Assembly: GCA_045604545.1 (NCBI GenBank)
Contig: JAZUOG010000025.1
Coordinates: 1-36,216 of the forward strand
Direction of reading: 5' to 3'
From: RGIG1959 sp045604545
Lineage (GTDB): Bacteria > Bacillota > Clostridia > Oscillospirales > Acutalibacteraceae
Length of the DNA stretch: 36,216 bases
In this document: piece by piece, positions 15,837 through 23,912 of the stretch
Numbering within the stretch: position 1 is the first letter of the stretch
Layout: every line of letters starts with the position of its first letter
Notes under the pieces: generated by a model
Databases searched by the model: none
What the model was told of the DNA's origin: nothing
What the model saw: only the letters and a program-made list of their open reading frames with translations
Translations under genes and position numbers: made by a program

Positions 15837-16896
15837 TCTCTTCCCCCTCCAATGGTAGCGCAAAAGCAAACACTGCACCATGTTCTTCGCGATTTGCCGC
15901 CGACAGATCACCGTCATGCGCCTTTACAATTGATGAACAAACAGCAAGTCCGATCCCCATATTGCCGCGTGCGCCATCAACCGCGGACGTCCTTGAAGAC
16001 AGATTGCCTTTGAAAATGTTATCCATTCGTTCCTCTTCGATGCCGCATCCATCGTCAATGACCTCAAAAAGCGCACTTTGCTCGTTGACAGACACCCGAA
16101 GAATCAATTCTGTCATACCTTTTGCATGATGAACAGCATTTTCAAGCATATTGATGAGGACCTGTTCAATCAGCAGTGCGTCCATAGGAATGCTGATGAA
16201 ATCATCGGGTATATCCACAATCACATGTTGATTCGGACAACGCTTGTGGAATTTCACAAGAACAGCATCAATCAATTCCTCCAGGACCGTCGACACCTTT
16301 TTGACTTGTACATTGTCGCTGCCGATCTTTGTGACAGTAAGCAGGTTTTCCACCATGCGAATAAGCCACGCCGAATCCTCTTGAATCTCGCCGAGCAAAC
16401 GAAGCTTCTGCTGTTTCGTAAGAGAGTCGTAGTTTTCCATAATGGCGGAACAAGAACCATAAACCGTTGTAAGGGGGGTTCGCAGATCGTGAGATACCGC
16501 ACGAAGCAAATTGGCTCTCATACTCTCCTTTTCTATCTCGGCTTTTATTTTTTCGGTTTGCTTGATACGTGTCGTCAACATTCCTGTCATAATGGCAACG
16601 ATCAACATAACAATAGCGGCTACAATACACTCCGGAGACACCAGATCAATGCCGTAGTATGGATACGTAAACGCATAGTTTACCAAAAATACACTGATCA
16701 CCGATGCCGATATGCCCCAAACAAACCCTTTTGTACGCAATGAGATCAGAAACACACCAAGCACAAAAAGCATCGGTGTCAGTGTTCGCGTCGCGTCCGT
16801 ATATACACGGTTCAGCAGCTGATTAAGTGCATACATTAACACCAACATCAACGCCGTAAACGCCGCATCTATGAGGATGCGCTTATGCTTTTTCAT
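15829..16896 (-). CDS. Short KdpD-like sensor histidine kinase (DUF4118 + HisKA)
   Basis: A 355-residue kinase. Four membrane helices fill residues 8-108 (LIDAAFTALMLVLMYALNQL, PMLFVLGVFLISL, FVWGISASVISVFLVNYA, IVAAIVMLIVAIMTGML) in the DUF4118 arrangement of KdpD. The H box is SHDLRTPLT with H136, the N box NMLENAVHHA, G1 VIDDGCGIEEE and G2 GNMGIGLAVC. KdpD of E. coli is about 900 residues and begins with a cytoplasmic KdpD/UspA sensor; that half is absent here, so sensing must be through the membrane or another partner. GGAGGGG precedes the start. It lies 68 bases after the Na/Pi cotransporter gene with no terminator between, and overlaps the regulator gene by 8 bases. Confidence 0.92.
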   Translation of the reverse strand: MKKHKRILIDAAFTALMLVLMYALNQLLNRVYTDATRTLTPMLFVLGVFLISLRTKGFVWGISASVISVFLVNYAFTYPYYGIDLVSPECIVAAIVMLIVAIMTGMLTTRIKQTEKIKAEIEKESMRANLLRAVSHDLRTPLTTVYGSCSAIMENYDSLTKQQKLRLLGEIQEDSAWLIRMVENLLTVTKIGSDNVQVKKVSTVLEELIDAVLVKFHKRCPNQHVIVDIPDDFISIPMDALLIEQVLINMLENAVHHAKGMTELILRVSVNEQSALFEVIDDGCGIEEERMDNIFKGNLSSRTSAVDGARGNMGIGLAVCSSIVKAHDGDLSAANREEHGAVFAFALPLEGEENE

Positions 16897-16964
16897 ATTT
16901 TCCCCTCCTAGGATGGGTTACAATACGAGAATACCACATTTTTCAGAGAAAAGCGAGAAAAAGA

Positions 16965-18605
16965 TCAGACACTCATGTGAATTTTCGCATACGCCTGGGC
17001 AATGTTCAAAATATGATCACCGATACGTTCAAAATCGGTCAGCAACTCGGAATACAACACACATGCCTCTTCGGAGCATTTACCTTTACGCATACGGCTG
17101 AGATGGTGGTCGCGATAAGATTTTGTCATATCGTCGATGTGTTGTTCCAAAGCGGCAATTTCCGACAACCATTTCGGAAGATCCTCGTGCTTGGACAACA
17201 CTTTATTGATTGCCTTCTGTGTGACGGATTTCATCTCTTCAAGTTCTGTCATCGCACTTTCAGAGAAGGTGATCGCTCTTTCTTCAAGAACATGGATATA
17301 CCCCGCAATATTGACAGCGTGATCACCGATTCTTTCCGCATTTCCGGTAATCAGGAAATACTGTTCGATATCGGAAACCGTGTCATCGTTATTGTTATTC
17401 ACCAGAATTTTGGAAACATAACGAGACAGTTCTTTATTGAACATATCGATATCCTTTTCGGAAGCCGCCACCTGTTCGAGCAACGACGGGTCTCTCTTAA
17501 GAACCACATCGAAGGAGCACTGTACATTATCTCCCGCAAGTGTGATCATGCGGCGGATATCCTGAGACAACATATCCATATGCACGGCATTGGCACCAAG
17601 CGTTGTCACACCTCTTCTGAACTCCTCGGACAGTGTCATAACACTGCTTCCGACTGTGCGTTCTTCTTGAATGTCGGGAAGGATCTTTTCCGCCACATTC
17701 GCCATATACGTACCAAACGGCAACAGTAAGAGCGTGGTAACAATATTGAATATCGTGTGCATATTGGCAAGCTGACCGGCAGGATCGCCCGGTGTCAGAC
17801 CGCCGACCCAGTCCGCAACCGGCAAAGTCAGACAAAGTGTCGTAAACAACAACGTGCCGATTATGTTAAACATCAAATGAATGATCGTTGTACGCTTAGC
17901 GCTGCGATTGGTACCGATCGACGCGAGAACCGCGGTAATGCATGTACCGATATTCATGCCGAACAGTACAAACACTGCCGACGAAAAGCCGATCAATCCC
18001 GATGCTGCCAATGTTTGGAGAATACCCACCGACGCGGAAGAAGACTGAATGATTGCTGTAAATACAGCACCGACAAGAATACCGATCAGCGGATTGGAGA
18101 AGCTGGTCATTAATGTCACAAACTCCGGAAGCTCTCTGAGCGGCTCCATAGCACCGCTCATCATGTCCATGCCGATGAACAATACACCAAAGCCGGCAAG
18201 GATCTTACCGATATGATGCACTTTCGGCGACTTCAGGAATACAACCATTGCAACACCGACAAATGCAAGCAACGGTGCCATCATACCAATATCCAGTGCA
18301 ACCAATTGTGCTGTGATTGTTGTACCGATATTGGCACCCATGATGATCCAAACTGCTTGACGCAAGGTCATCAATCCGGAATTAACAAAACCAACCGCCA
18401 TAACGGTCGTTGCGGAAGATGACTGGATTACTGCTGTGATTCCGGCACCGACAATGACACCTAAAAAGCGATTGGAGGTCAATCGCTCCAAAATGTGTTT
18501 CATACGATTTCCTGCGGCGTCCTCTAGTCCATCGCTCATCATCTGCATACCGTAAAGGAACAATGCCAGACCGCCGAGCAAGCCGAATACCTCTGAGAAG
18601 CCCAT
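16965..18605 (-). CDS. Na/Pi cotransporter family protein with PhoU-like C-terminal domain
   Basis: A 546-residue protein. The N-terminal two-thirds is a NaPi-II-type transporter with two inverted repeats, each carrying the QSSSA signature (AVIQSSSATTVMAVGFVNSG near residue 60 and AIIQSSSASVGILQTLAASG near 200), and GANIGTTITA / GMNIGTCITA after them. The C-terminal 200 residues are helical and PhoU-like (RIGDHAVNIAGYI and RIGDHILNIAQAY, the paired phosphate/metal-binding motif). Such proteins take up phosphate with sodium, or may export it. The ATG at 18605 has AAAGGAAG upstream; an earlier TTG is less likely. It heads a probable operon with the kinase and regulator, and its promoter sits inside a 34-base inverted repeat. 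Confidence 0.93.
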   Translation of the reverse strand: MGFSEVFGLLGGLALFLYGMQMMSDGLEDAAGNRMKHILERLTSNRFLGVIVGAGITAVIQSSSATTVMAVGFVNSGLMTLRQAVWIIMGANIGTTITAQLVALDIGMMAPLLAFVGVAMVVFLKSPKVHHIGKILAGFGVLFIGMDMMSGAMEPLRELPEFVTLMTSFSNPLIGILVGAVFTAIIQSSSASVGILQTLAASGLIGFSSAVFVLFGMNIGTCITAVLASIGTNRSAKRTTIIHLMFNIIGTLLFTTLCLTLPVADWVGGLTPGDPAGQLANMHTIFNIVTTLLLLPFGTYMANVAEKILPDIQEERTVGSSVMTLSEEFRRGVTTLGANAVHMDMLSQDIRRMITLAGDNVQCSFDVVLKRDPSLLEQVAASEKDIDMFNKELSRYVSKILVNNNNDDTVSDIEQYFLITGNAERIGDHAVNIAGYIHVLEERAITFSESAMTELEEMKSVTQKAINKVLSKHEDLPKWLSEIAALEQHIDDMTKSYRDHHLSRMRKGKCSEEACVLYSELLTDFERIGDHILNIAQAYAKIHMSV

Positions 18606-18624
18606 TATCGTTTCTTCCTTTCTC

Positions 18625-18658
18625 AACAAAATTCGTTATCATTATATCGAATTTTGTT
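18625..18658. promoter_or_regulatory. 11-bp inverted repeat flanking the -10 box (operator candidate)
   Basis: AACAAAATTCG (18625-18635) and CGAATTTTGTT (18648-18658) are perfect complements separated by 12 bases that contain TATAAT of the Na/Pi cotransporter promoter. The distance and symmetry fit a dimeric repressor. No nearby gene is an obvious match for it. Confidence 0.6.
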
Positions 18659-18668
18659 CATGTTTCAA
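18641..18668 (-). promoter_or_regulatory. Promoter of the Na/Pi cotransporter-kinase-regulator operon
   Basis: Minus strand TTGAAA (18668-18663), 16-base spacer, TATAAT (18646-18641), about 36 bases before the ATG. Perfect -10 and five of six -35 bases. Confidence 0.8.
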
Positions 18669-18705
18669 TATTGAGAAAGGACTTTTAACTGAATCTTTGC
18701 TCTAT

Positions 18706-18745
18706 AAAAAACAAAAAACCGACACCAAAACAGGATGTCGGTTTT
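18706..18745 (-). terminator. Terminator after pncB
   Basis: Read leftwards, AAAACCGACA and TGTCGGTTTT form a 10-bp stem around an 11-base loop, followed by TTTTTTGTTTTTT. It starts 14 bases past the pncB stop codon. Confidence 0.9.
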
Positions 18746-18758
18746 GTGTTTTGTAATT

Positions 18759-19955
18759 TCATTGTCGTTCCCGATGAAGTCGGAATTCAACGGAGCGTTT
18801 GAGATACTCCAGATACTCCTCATCGCGGCACATCGACTTTCCGACGCTGTCTGACAATTTGGCAACCGGCCGGCCGTTGACATACTGTAGCTTAATCACA
18901 ATATTCAACGCCCTCTCGCAGGTATCGTTCGAGCAAAATGTGCCGATACCGAACGACACTTTCGCTCTGTCATTAAAATAATCATATAACTCCTGCGCTT
19001 TTTGGAAATCCAGTCCGTCACTGAACAACATCAGTTTTGTTTTCGGATCGACACCGTATTTTTGATAGTGAGCGATCATTTTATCGCCCCATGCGAACGG
19101 ATCCCCGCTGTCGTGTCGAACACCGGTATAATTGTTGACCATCGATCGGTTAAAATCAAGCAAAAACAAATCGGTTGTCAGGGTATCCGTCAACGCCGTG
19201 CCGTTGTCACCGACATACTCATCGTACCAATCACGCATGGCATAGTGATTGGTGTACGCGAGAGGTATGGAATCGATTCCTTGATACATCTGAACAAACT
19301 CATGGGCATAGGTGCCGATCGGTGTGAGATGATGTTTCATCGCGAAATACACATTGGAGGTACCGACGCAATTATCGGTTTCTTCGGTAAGACGGCGGAT
19401 AACCACATCCTCCCATTCACGGGAGAGACGTCTTCTGCAACCGAATTCGGCAAAACGGAAGGTGTAAACGCCTCGTTGAAAATCGGCAATCTTTTGGTTC
19501 AAGCGTTCTTCAGCGCAACGACGAAGCGTATCATAATCATACGCCATGCGAAAATACACTTCGTTGACAATTTCCAACAGATAGATTTCAAACTGCATCG
19601 CCGAAAACAACGGTCCGTTCACAACAATGGATAGCTTACCGTCCGTTTCAAGTTGTACGGTAACATAGTCGCGGATCGGATGCCACAAACGCAAAAACTC
19701 CACATAGTCATTCTTAATGAAACGGATAGAACGAAGATAATCCAGTTCTTCTTTGCGAAATCTGAGCGAACACAGATGATCGATCTGTTCGTTGATCTCA
19801 TCTACCATGTTCTGTGTAAATACCACGCCTTCATTGCGACATTTAAAATAATACTCGCCGCAAAGATCGGTGTGCTTATGAAAAATCACCTGGTCCATGT
19901 TAAATTTGTAAAGATCCGTATCAAGAAGCGAGATCACAATCGGTTCCAGTTTCAT
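18759..19955 (-). CDS. pncB: Nicotinate phosphoribosyltransferase
   Basis: A 398-residue protein of the PncB type, about the length of the E. coli enzyme. It opens SLLDTDLYKFNMDQVIF, has FAEFGCRRRLSREWE in the middle (the histidine that is phosphorylated in this family lies in the following region, near YAHEFVQMYQG), and VRHDSGDPFAWGDKMIAHY as the phosphoribosyl-pyrophosphate contact region. It converts nicotinate and PRPP to nicotinate mononucleotide in NAD salvage, stimulated by ATP. AGGTG lies 7 bases before the ATG. It follows coaD by 22 bases with no terminator between, so the two cofactor genes are probably cotranscribed. Confidence 0.96.
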   Translation of the reverse strand: MKLEPIVISLLDTDLYKFNMDQVIFHKHTDLCGEYYFKCRNEGVVFTQNMVDEINEQIDHLCSLRFRKEELDYLRSIRFIKNDYVEFLRLWHPIRDYVTVQLETDGKLSIVVNGPLFSAMQFEIYLLEIVNEVYFRMAYDYDTLRRCAEERLNQKIADFQRGVYTFRFAEFGCRRRLSREWEDVVIRRLTEETDNCVGTSNVYFAMKHHLTPIGTYAHEFVQMYQGIDSIPLAYTNHYAMRDWYDEYVGDNGTALTDTLTTDLFLLDFNRSMVNNYTGVRHDSGDPFAWGDKMIAHYQKYGVDPKTKLMLFSDGLDFQKAQELYDYFNDRAKVSFGIGTFCSNDTCERALNIVIKLQYVNGRPVAKLSDSVGKSMCRDEEYLEYLKRSVEFRLHRERQ

Positions 19956-19977
19956 ATTTACACCTGATTCTCAATTC

Positions 19978-20454
19978 TCATTTCTCGGCTTCGATAACCG
20001 CCAGCACTTTCGGCGGTAAGTACGCTGACACATCTTGACCGTAGCTATGGAGTTCTTTAACCATCGAAGACGAAACCGCTACGTTTTCGGCACGAAAATA
20101 TACATATTCCATTTCCGGATAAATCAGTTTATTGACTTCGGCAATATTTTCTTCGTAATTGTAATCCATGTTGTTTCTGAGTCCGCGGATCATATAGCGG
20201 ATACCGTTATTTTTGGCGTACGCAGCAATCAATCCGTCATAGACTTCGATCTTGCAATTGTGAATATCACAGTCGTTAAGAGCTTCTTCAATGGCGACTT
20301 TCATTCTTTCGCTGTCAAATGATCGCTGTTTTTTGGCGTTGACACCGATAACAACATACACCTCTTCGAACAAGGCAGCTGCTTTTTTGACGATGTCCAG
20401 ATGGCCGTTGGTAAACGGGTCAAACGAACCGGGATACAACGCTTTTTTGTTCAT
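19978..20454 (-). CDS. coaD: Phosphopantetheine adenylyltransferase
   Basis: A 158-residue protein, standard for CoaD, when started at the ATG at 20454 with AGGAGG 9 bases upstream; an in-frame extension further upstream has no support. It opens MNKKALYPGSFDPFTNGHLD with the T/HxGH nucleotidyl-transfer motif. It has YMIRGLRNNMDYNYEENIAE in the middle and SSSMVKELHSYGQDVSAYLP near the end, the family's SSSxVKE adenylate-binding site. The enzyme makes dephospho-CoA from phosphopantetheine and ATP. It is divergent from the DUF4364 gene and upstream of pncB. No clear promoter for it was identified in the shared 194-base region. Confidence 0.97.
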   Translation of the reverse strand: MNKKALYPGSFDPFTNGHLDIVKKAAALFEEVYVVIGVNAKKQRSFDSERMKVAIEEALNDCDIHNCKIEVYDGLIAAYAKNNGIRYMIRGLRNNMDYNYEENIAEVNKLIYPEMEYVYFRAENVAVSSSMVKELHSYGQDVSAYLPPKVLAVIEAEK

Positions 20455-20592
20455 GTCTTTGACCTCCTCGTTGAAATCAATCACCGGACAGGTGTCGATT
20501 TCCGATACATACAACATCAACCATAAAATACCACATTTCCTTTCAAAATAAAAGTCCTTTTTTGATTTCTTTTGTGATTTGCAAAAAAAGCG

Positions 20593-20620
20593 TTGCTTTT
20601 GATTTGAAATATGGTAAAAT
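20593..20620 (+). promoter_or_regulatory. Promoter of the DUF4364 gene
   Basis: TTGCTT (20593-20598), 16-base spacer, TAAAAT (20615-20620), about 29 bases before the ATG. Moderate match. The shared 194-base region with coaD shows no other clear element. Confidence 0.6.
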
Positions 20621-20648
20621 ACAAATATCGGAATACAGGAGGTATGGT

Positions 20649-21242
20649 ATGATTCACGATGCATTCACAAGCGGCGTTGCCCCGGGAGGGCTGCTTAATT
20701 CCAGTGAAATCCGCATTTTGGTTTGTTATATGCTCAGCGGCGTTGACGAAGCCATGTCACGCCAGTCTGTTGTAGAAATCATATTTGCCGAGCAAATGGC
20801 CAATTTTTTCGAAACCGAAGCGGCCATCGATGAACTTGTCAAACTCGGAAATCTGATGGAAGATGACAACGGTATGCTGACACTGACCGATGTCGGAAGA
20901 GACGTCGCCAAAACCTTGACAACACATATTCCGCTCACTCTCCGCGAACGTTCGGTAGAGGCCGCCGTACGACTGCTGACAAGACAGCGTCGAGAACGCG
21001 AAAACCGCGTCGATATCGTCAAACTGGACCGTGGCGTAGCCGTCACCTGCAGCATTGACCGTACGGAAAACCCCATGATGTCCTTCACCCTGCGTGTTGC
21101 CGACGAACAACAAGCGGAAATGATCAAAGACCGTTTTCTCAACGATCCCACCTCTTCATACAGACTGCTTCTCAGCCTTTTGACAGGTGAGTCAAAAATC
21201 CGCAAAATCGGTGACAGAACCATGCTTGACCTGACAATGTAA
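20649..21242 (+). CDS. DUF4364-family protein (winged-helix-like)
   Basis: A 197-residue protein recognised as DUF4364. An N-terminal winged-helix-like part (residues 10-90: NSSEIRILVCYMLSGVDEAM, then VVEIIFAEQMANFFETEAAI and LVKLGNLMEDDNGMLTLTDVG) is followed by a beta-rich C-terminal part of unknown role. The domain looks like a DNA-binding or partner-binding module, but no target is known to me. The ATG at 20649 is preferred with AGGAGG 8 bases before it; an earlier frame extension lacks one. It is the only plus-strand gene in the left 22 kb, is monocistronic, and ends at a strong hairpin shared with the amidase. Confidence 0.85.
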   Translation: MIHDAFTSGVAPGGLLNSSEIRILVCYMLSGVDEAMSRQSVVEIIFAEQMANFFETEAAIDELVKLGNLMEDDNGMLTLTDVGRDVAKTLTTHIPLTLRERSVEAAVRLLTRQRRERENRVDIVKLDRGVAVTCSIDRTENPMMSFTLRVADEQQAEMIKDRFLNDPTSSYRLLLSLLTGESKIRKIGDRTMLDLTM

Positions 21243-21246
21243 TGGT

Positions 21247-21277
21247 AAAAGCCCCCAATGCTTTGGGGGCTTTTTTT
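21247..21277. terminator. Bidirectional terminator between DUF4364 and amidase genes
   Basis: GCCCCCAA and TTGGGGGC (21251-21270) form an 8-bp GC-rich stem on a TGCT loop, flanked by AAAA on the left and TTTTTTT on the right. It can act on both converging transcripts. The amidase stop codon lies inside its T-run. Confidence 0.93.
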
Positions 21278-22013
21278 ATAAATCGATATATCGTGCATTG
21301 GCATACCCGACCGTGCCGTTATAATCGATCACATACCAGTTTTCAAACATACCGTTGACAGTTACCGAAGCGCCGTTCGGGGCCGAGCCGATAACAGCCG
21401 CCGTGATCGTCGGACGATTGCGGATATTCAGACTTCCGCCGTTAGTGACAACCGTCGCACTTTGAGCGGGCGTTGCTTCAATGAACGGAATTGTAAAATA
21501 CAGAGCCAAGGCCTGCACCATCGCGCGCGCGATAGCATCGATATTATCCCGTATCCACTGTGCATCTTCTACATTATCATGATAGGCAATTTCCGCCAGC
21601 ACCGACGGCGCATCAACACGCCTCACCTCTGCCAACGATGTTGTCGCAACAGCACGGACACGGTCAGGATCGGGATAAATCTCTTTCATCGTGTCGACAA
21701 TACATTCCGCCGCACGACGTCCTTCGGTGCTTGGCGTATAATAATAGATATCGGTCCCGCGTACATTCCCCTCGTTGCCCGCTCCGGCGGCGTTCGAATG
21801 AAGCGCCAGATGAAGATCGTAATAAGACGCATTTGATTGGGCAATAACCTGCGATAACGTTTGATCGGGATCATTCCTCGTAAATGTGATACCGGTCGAT
21901 CGCAGATACGGTTCCATGGCATCTGCCACCAGATTCATATACTGCTCTTCGCTTCCACCGATCACATATGGATTGGATTCCTGCAAAGACGGACTCAGAT
22001 AGATTCGCGGCAC
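21276..22013 (-). CDS. N-acetylmuramoyl-L-alanine amidase (Amidase_3) with SH3-like domain
   Basis: A 245-residue protein from the GTG at 22013, with GGGGGGA 7 bases upstream; an ATG 21 bases earlier has no ribosome site. It opens MPRIYLSPSLQESNPYVIGG with SEEQYMNLVADAMEPYL. The amidase ligands visible are Glu in SEEQYMN, His in DLHLALHSNAA, and the catalytic Glu in SVLAEIAYHDN. The usual first zinc His (in DxGHGG) is replaced by an SPSLQ segment, a variant I recall from related clostridial proteins. Residues about 180-245 form an SH3-like repeat (GGSLNIRNRPTITAAVIGSA). Amidases of this kind cut the stem peptide from muramic acid. There is no signal peptide, so export, if any, is unexplained. 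Confidence 0.88.
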   Translation of the reverse strand: MPRIYLSPSLQESNPYVIGGSEEQYMNLVADAMEPYLRSTGITFTRNDPDQTLSQVIAQSNASYYDLHLALHSNAAGAGNEGNVRGTDIYYYTPSTEGRRAAECIVDTMKEIYPDPDRVRAVATTSLAEVRRVDAPSVLAEIAYHDNVEDAQWIRDNIDAIARAMVQALALYFTIPFIEATPAQSATVVTNGGSLNIRNRPTITAAVIGSAPNGASVTVNGMFENWYVIDYNGTVGYANARYIDL

Positions 22014-22082
22014 AACGCATTCCCCCCACAACATGTTGGTATATACTATGCTGATTTGGCCGAAAAATTACCGAAATGCCTC

Positions 22083-22111
22083 TTGACATTCTGTATCTTG
22101 CGAGGTATAAT
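22083..22111 (+). promoter_or_regulatory. Perfect consensus promoter of the symporter gene
   Basis: TTGACA (22083-22088), 17-base spacer, TATAAT (22106-22111): all 12 bases match the sigma-A consensus with ideal spacing. It implies strong basal initiation about 74 bases upstream of the ATG. Confidence 0.93.
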
Positions 22112-22127
22112 GTTCACAATCGCTTTA

Positions 22128-22157
22128 TCGCTTTAAAGTCCCAACAATTTAAAGCGA
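22128..22157 (+). promoter_or_regulatory. Leader inverted repeat upstream of the symporter
   Basis: TCGCTTTAAA (22128-22137) and TTTAAAGCGA (22148-22157) are perfect 10-base complements around a 10-base loop. The element begins about 10 bases after the predicted transcript start and ends about 15 bases before the ribosome site. It may be an operator or an mRNA hairpin. Confidence 0.65.
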
Positions 22158-22184
22158 CATATTCCCCGCAAAGGAGTTGATCAC

Positions 22185-23768
22185 ATGATCAAAATTATTC
22201 TGTTGGTCGTGTTTCTGGCCATTACGGTCGCCGTTGGCTTTGCCTGTCGACGTTCGGCAACAGATACACAAGGTTTCGTTCTCGGCGGACGCAGTGTCGG
22301 TCCTTGGCTGACCGCATTCGCTTACGGAACCTCCTATTTCTCCGCCGTTATCTTCATTGGTTATGCCGGACAATTCGGTTGGAAATTCGGTATCGCTTCC
22401 ACATGGATCGGCATCGGCAACGCCTTGATAGGTTCACTGCTTGCTTGGGTCATTCTCGGTCGTCGTACCCGCGTGATGACACAGCATATCGACAGTCGCA
22501 CAATGCCGGATTTCTTCGGCAAACGCTATGACAGCAAAGCGCTTCAAATCGTATCTGCGTTGATCGTGTTTGTTTTTCTGATTCCTTACACCGCCTCTCT
22601 GTACAACGGTCTTTCCCGTTTGTTTAATATGGCGTTCGATATTCCCTACGAATATTGTGTGATTGTCATGTCGATACTGACAGCAATCTATGTCATCGTG
22701 GGCGGCTACACCGCAACTGCCGTCAACGATTTCATTCAAGGCATTATCATGCTGTTTGGCATTGTCGCTGTCATCGTCGCCGTTCTTAACGGTCAAGGCG
22801 GTTTTATGGAGGCACTTAACGGACTCGCCAACGTTACCGACGAAACCACCACCACTCCCGGTGCTTTCAATTCCTTCTTCGGCCCTGATCCGTTCAATCT
22901 GCTGGGTGTCGTCATACTCACCTCCTTGGGTACATGGGGTCTGCCGCAGATGGTTCAGAAATTCTACGCTATCAAGAGCGAACGTTCCATCAAAACCGGT
23001 ACCATCGTCTCTACGGCATTTGCCTTTATTGTTGCCGGCGGTTGCTATTTCCTCGGAGGCTTCGGAAGATTGTTCGGTGACAACGAATCCATTTACAACT
23101 TCGAAACCGGTGCCGTGATTTACGACGCCATTGTTCCTGCGATGCTCTCCAATCTCCCCGACATTCTGATCGGCATCGTTTTGGTTCTTGTGCTGTCGGC
23201 TTCGATGTCTACGCTGTCTTCCCTCGTACTCACATCCAGTTCCACGCTGACTCTTGATTTTATCAAAGAAACCTGTGCCAAGAAGATGGAAGATAAGAAA
23301 ACCCTGCTCGTGATGCGTATTTTCATCGCTGTGTTTATTATCATTTCCGCTTTTATCGCCATCGTTCAAGTCAAATCTCAAGTCACCTTTATCGCACAGC
23401 TTATGGGTGTTTCATGGGGTGCGTTGGCGGGCGCGTTCCTCGCACCGTTCCTTTACGGTTTGTATTGGAAAGGTGTTTCCAAAGCGGCTGTCTGGTTCTC
23501 CTTCATCTTTGGTGCCGGATTCATGCTTGTCAACCTGTTCAACACCCTTTACAGTGCTGAACTCGGTTTTTCTCTCCTCCCCACCGTTCTTCAATCTCCC
23601 ATCAATGCGGGGGCATTTGTGATGATCGCCAATCTCATTCTCGTTCCGATTGTCAGCCTCATCACCAAGAAGCCCGACAAAGAGGTTGTGGAAAATGTAT
23701 TCAATTGCTATAACGGTACTGTGACTGTTCCCGCCAGCAAATCGCTCCCGGACGAAGTCAAGCAATGA
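22185..23768 (+). CDS. Sodium:solute symporter (SSS family)
   Basis: A 527-residue membrane protein of the SSS (PutP/PanF-like) family with about 13 helices, starting with KIILLVVFLAITVAVGFAC. It carries the family signature GFVLGGRSVGPWLTAFAYGT followed by SYFSAVIFIGYAGQFGW, and AIYVIVGGYTATAVNDFIQG for helix 5-6. These transporters use sodium to import small organic solutes such as proline, pantothenate, acetate or sugars. The substrate cannot be read from the sequence. The neighbouring operon handles aryl-pyruvate and CoA ligation, so an aromatic or organic acid is a guess. The start has AAAGGAG. It is monocistronic, with a perfect promoter and a hairpin after the stop. Confidence 0.93.
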   Translation: MIKIILLVVFLAITVAVGFACRRSATDTQGFVLGGRSVGPWLTAFAYGTSYFSAVIFIGYAGQFGWKFGIASTWIGIGNALIGSLLAWVILGRRTRVMTQHIDSRTMPDFFGKRYDSKALQIVSALIVFVFLIPYTASLYNGLSRLFNMAFDIPYEYCVIVMSILTAIYVIVGGYTATAVNDFIQGIIMLFGIVAVIVAVLNGQGGFMEALNGLANVTDETTTTPGAFNSFFGPDPFNLLGVVILTSLGTWGLPQMVQKFYAIKSERSIKTGTIVSTAFAFIVAGGCYFLGGFGRLFGDNESIYNFETGAVIYDAIVPAMLSNLPDILIGIVLVLVLSASMSTLSSLVLTSSSTLTLDFIKETCAKKMEDKKTLLVMRIFIAVFIIISAFIAIVQVKSQVTFIAQLMGVSWGALAGAFLAPFLYGLYWKGVSKAAVWFSFIFGAGFMLVNLFNTLYSAELGFSLLPTVLQSPINAGAFVMIANLILVPIVSLITKKPDKEVVENVFNCYNGTVTVPASKSLPDEVKQ

Positions 23769-23781
23769 TGCGCCATCATAC

Positions 23782-23812
23782 AAAGCCGACAAATCGATGA
23801 TTTGTCGGCTTT
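23782..23812 (+). terminator. Hairpin after the symporter gene
   Basis: AAAGCCGACAAATC and GATTTGTCGGCTTT form a perfect 14-bp stem on a GAT loop, followed by GACAATGATTTTT. The T-run is displaced, so it may be a moderate terminator or a transcript-stabilising hairpin. Confidence 0.75.
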
Positions 23813-23846
23813 GACAATGATTTTTACATTTTTTCACACAAAACTG

Positions 23847-23875
23847 ATGACAAATTTCGTATTATATGTTATTAT
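23847..23875 (+). promoter_or_regulatory. Promoter of the paaK-iorAB operon
   Basis: ATGACA (23847-23852), 17-base spacer, TATTAT (23870-23875), about 38 bases before the TTG start. The surrounding stretch is very AT-rich, so neighbouring alternatives exist. Confidence 0.6.
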
Positions 23876-23912
23876 TATATTAATTTTCGTTCCTTAAAGG
23901 AGGATTATCGTT

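Noticed and set aside
15132..18605. Classical KdpDE potassium system
   Set aside because: The kinase lacks the KdpD N-terminal domain and no kdpFABC or other K+ ATPase gene is present, so the name was not used.
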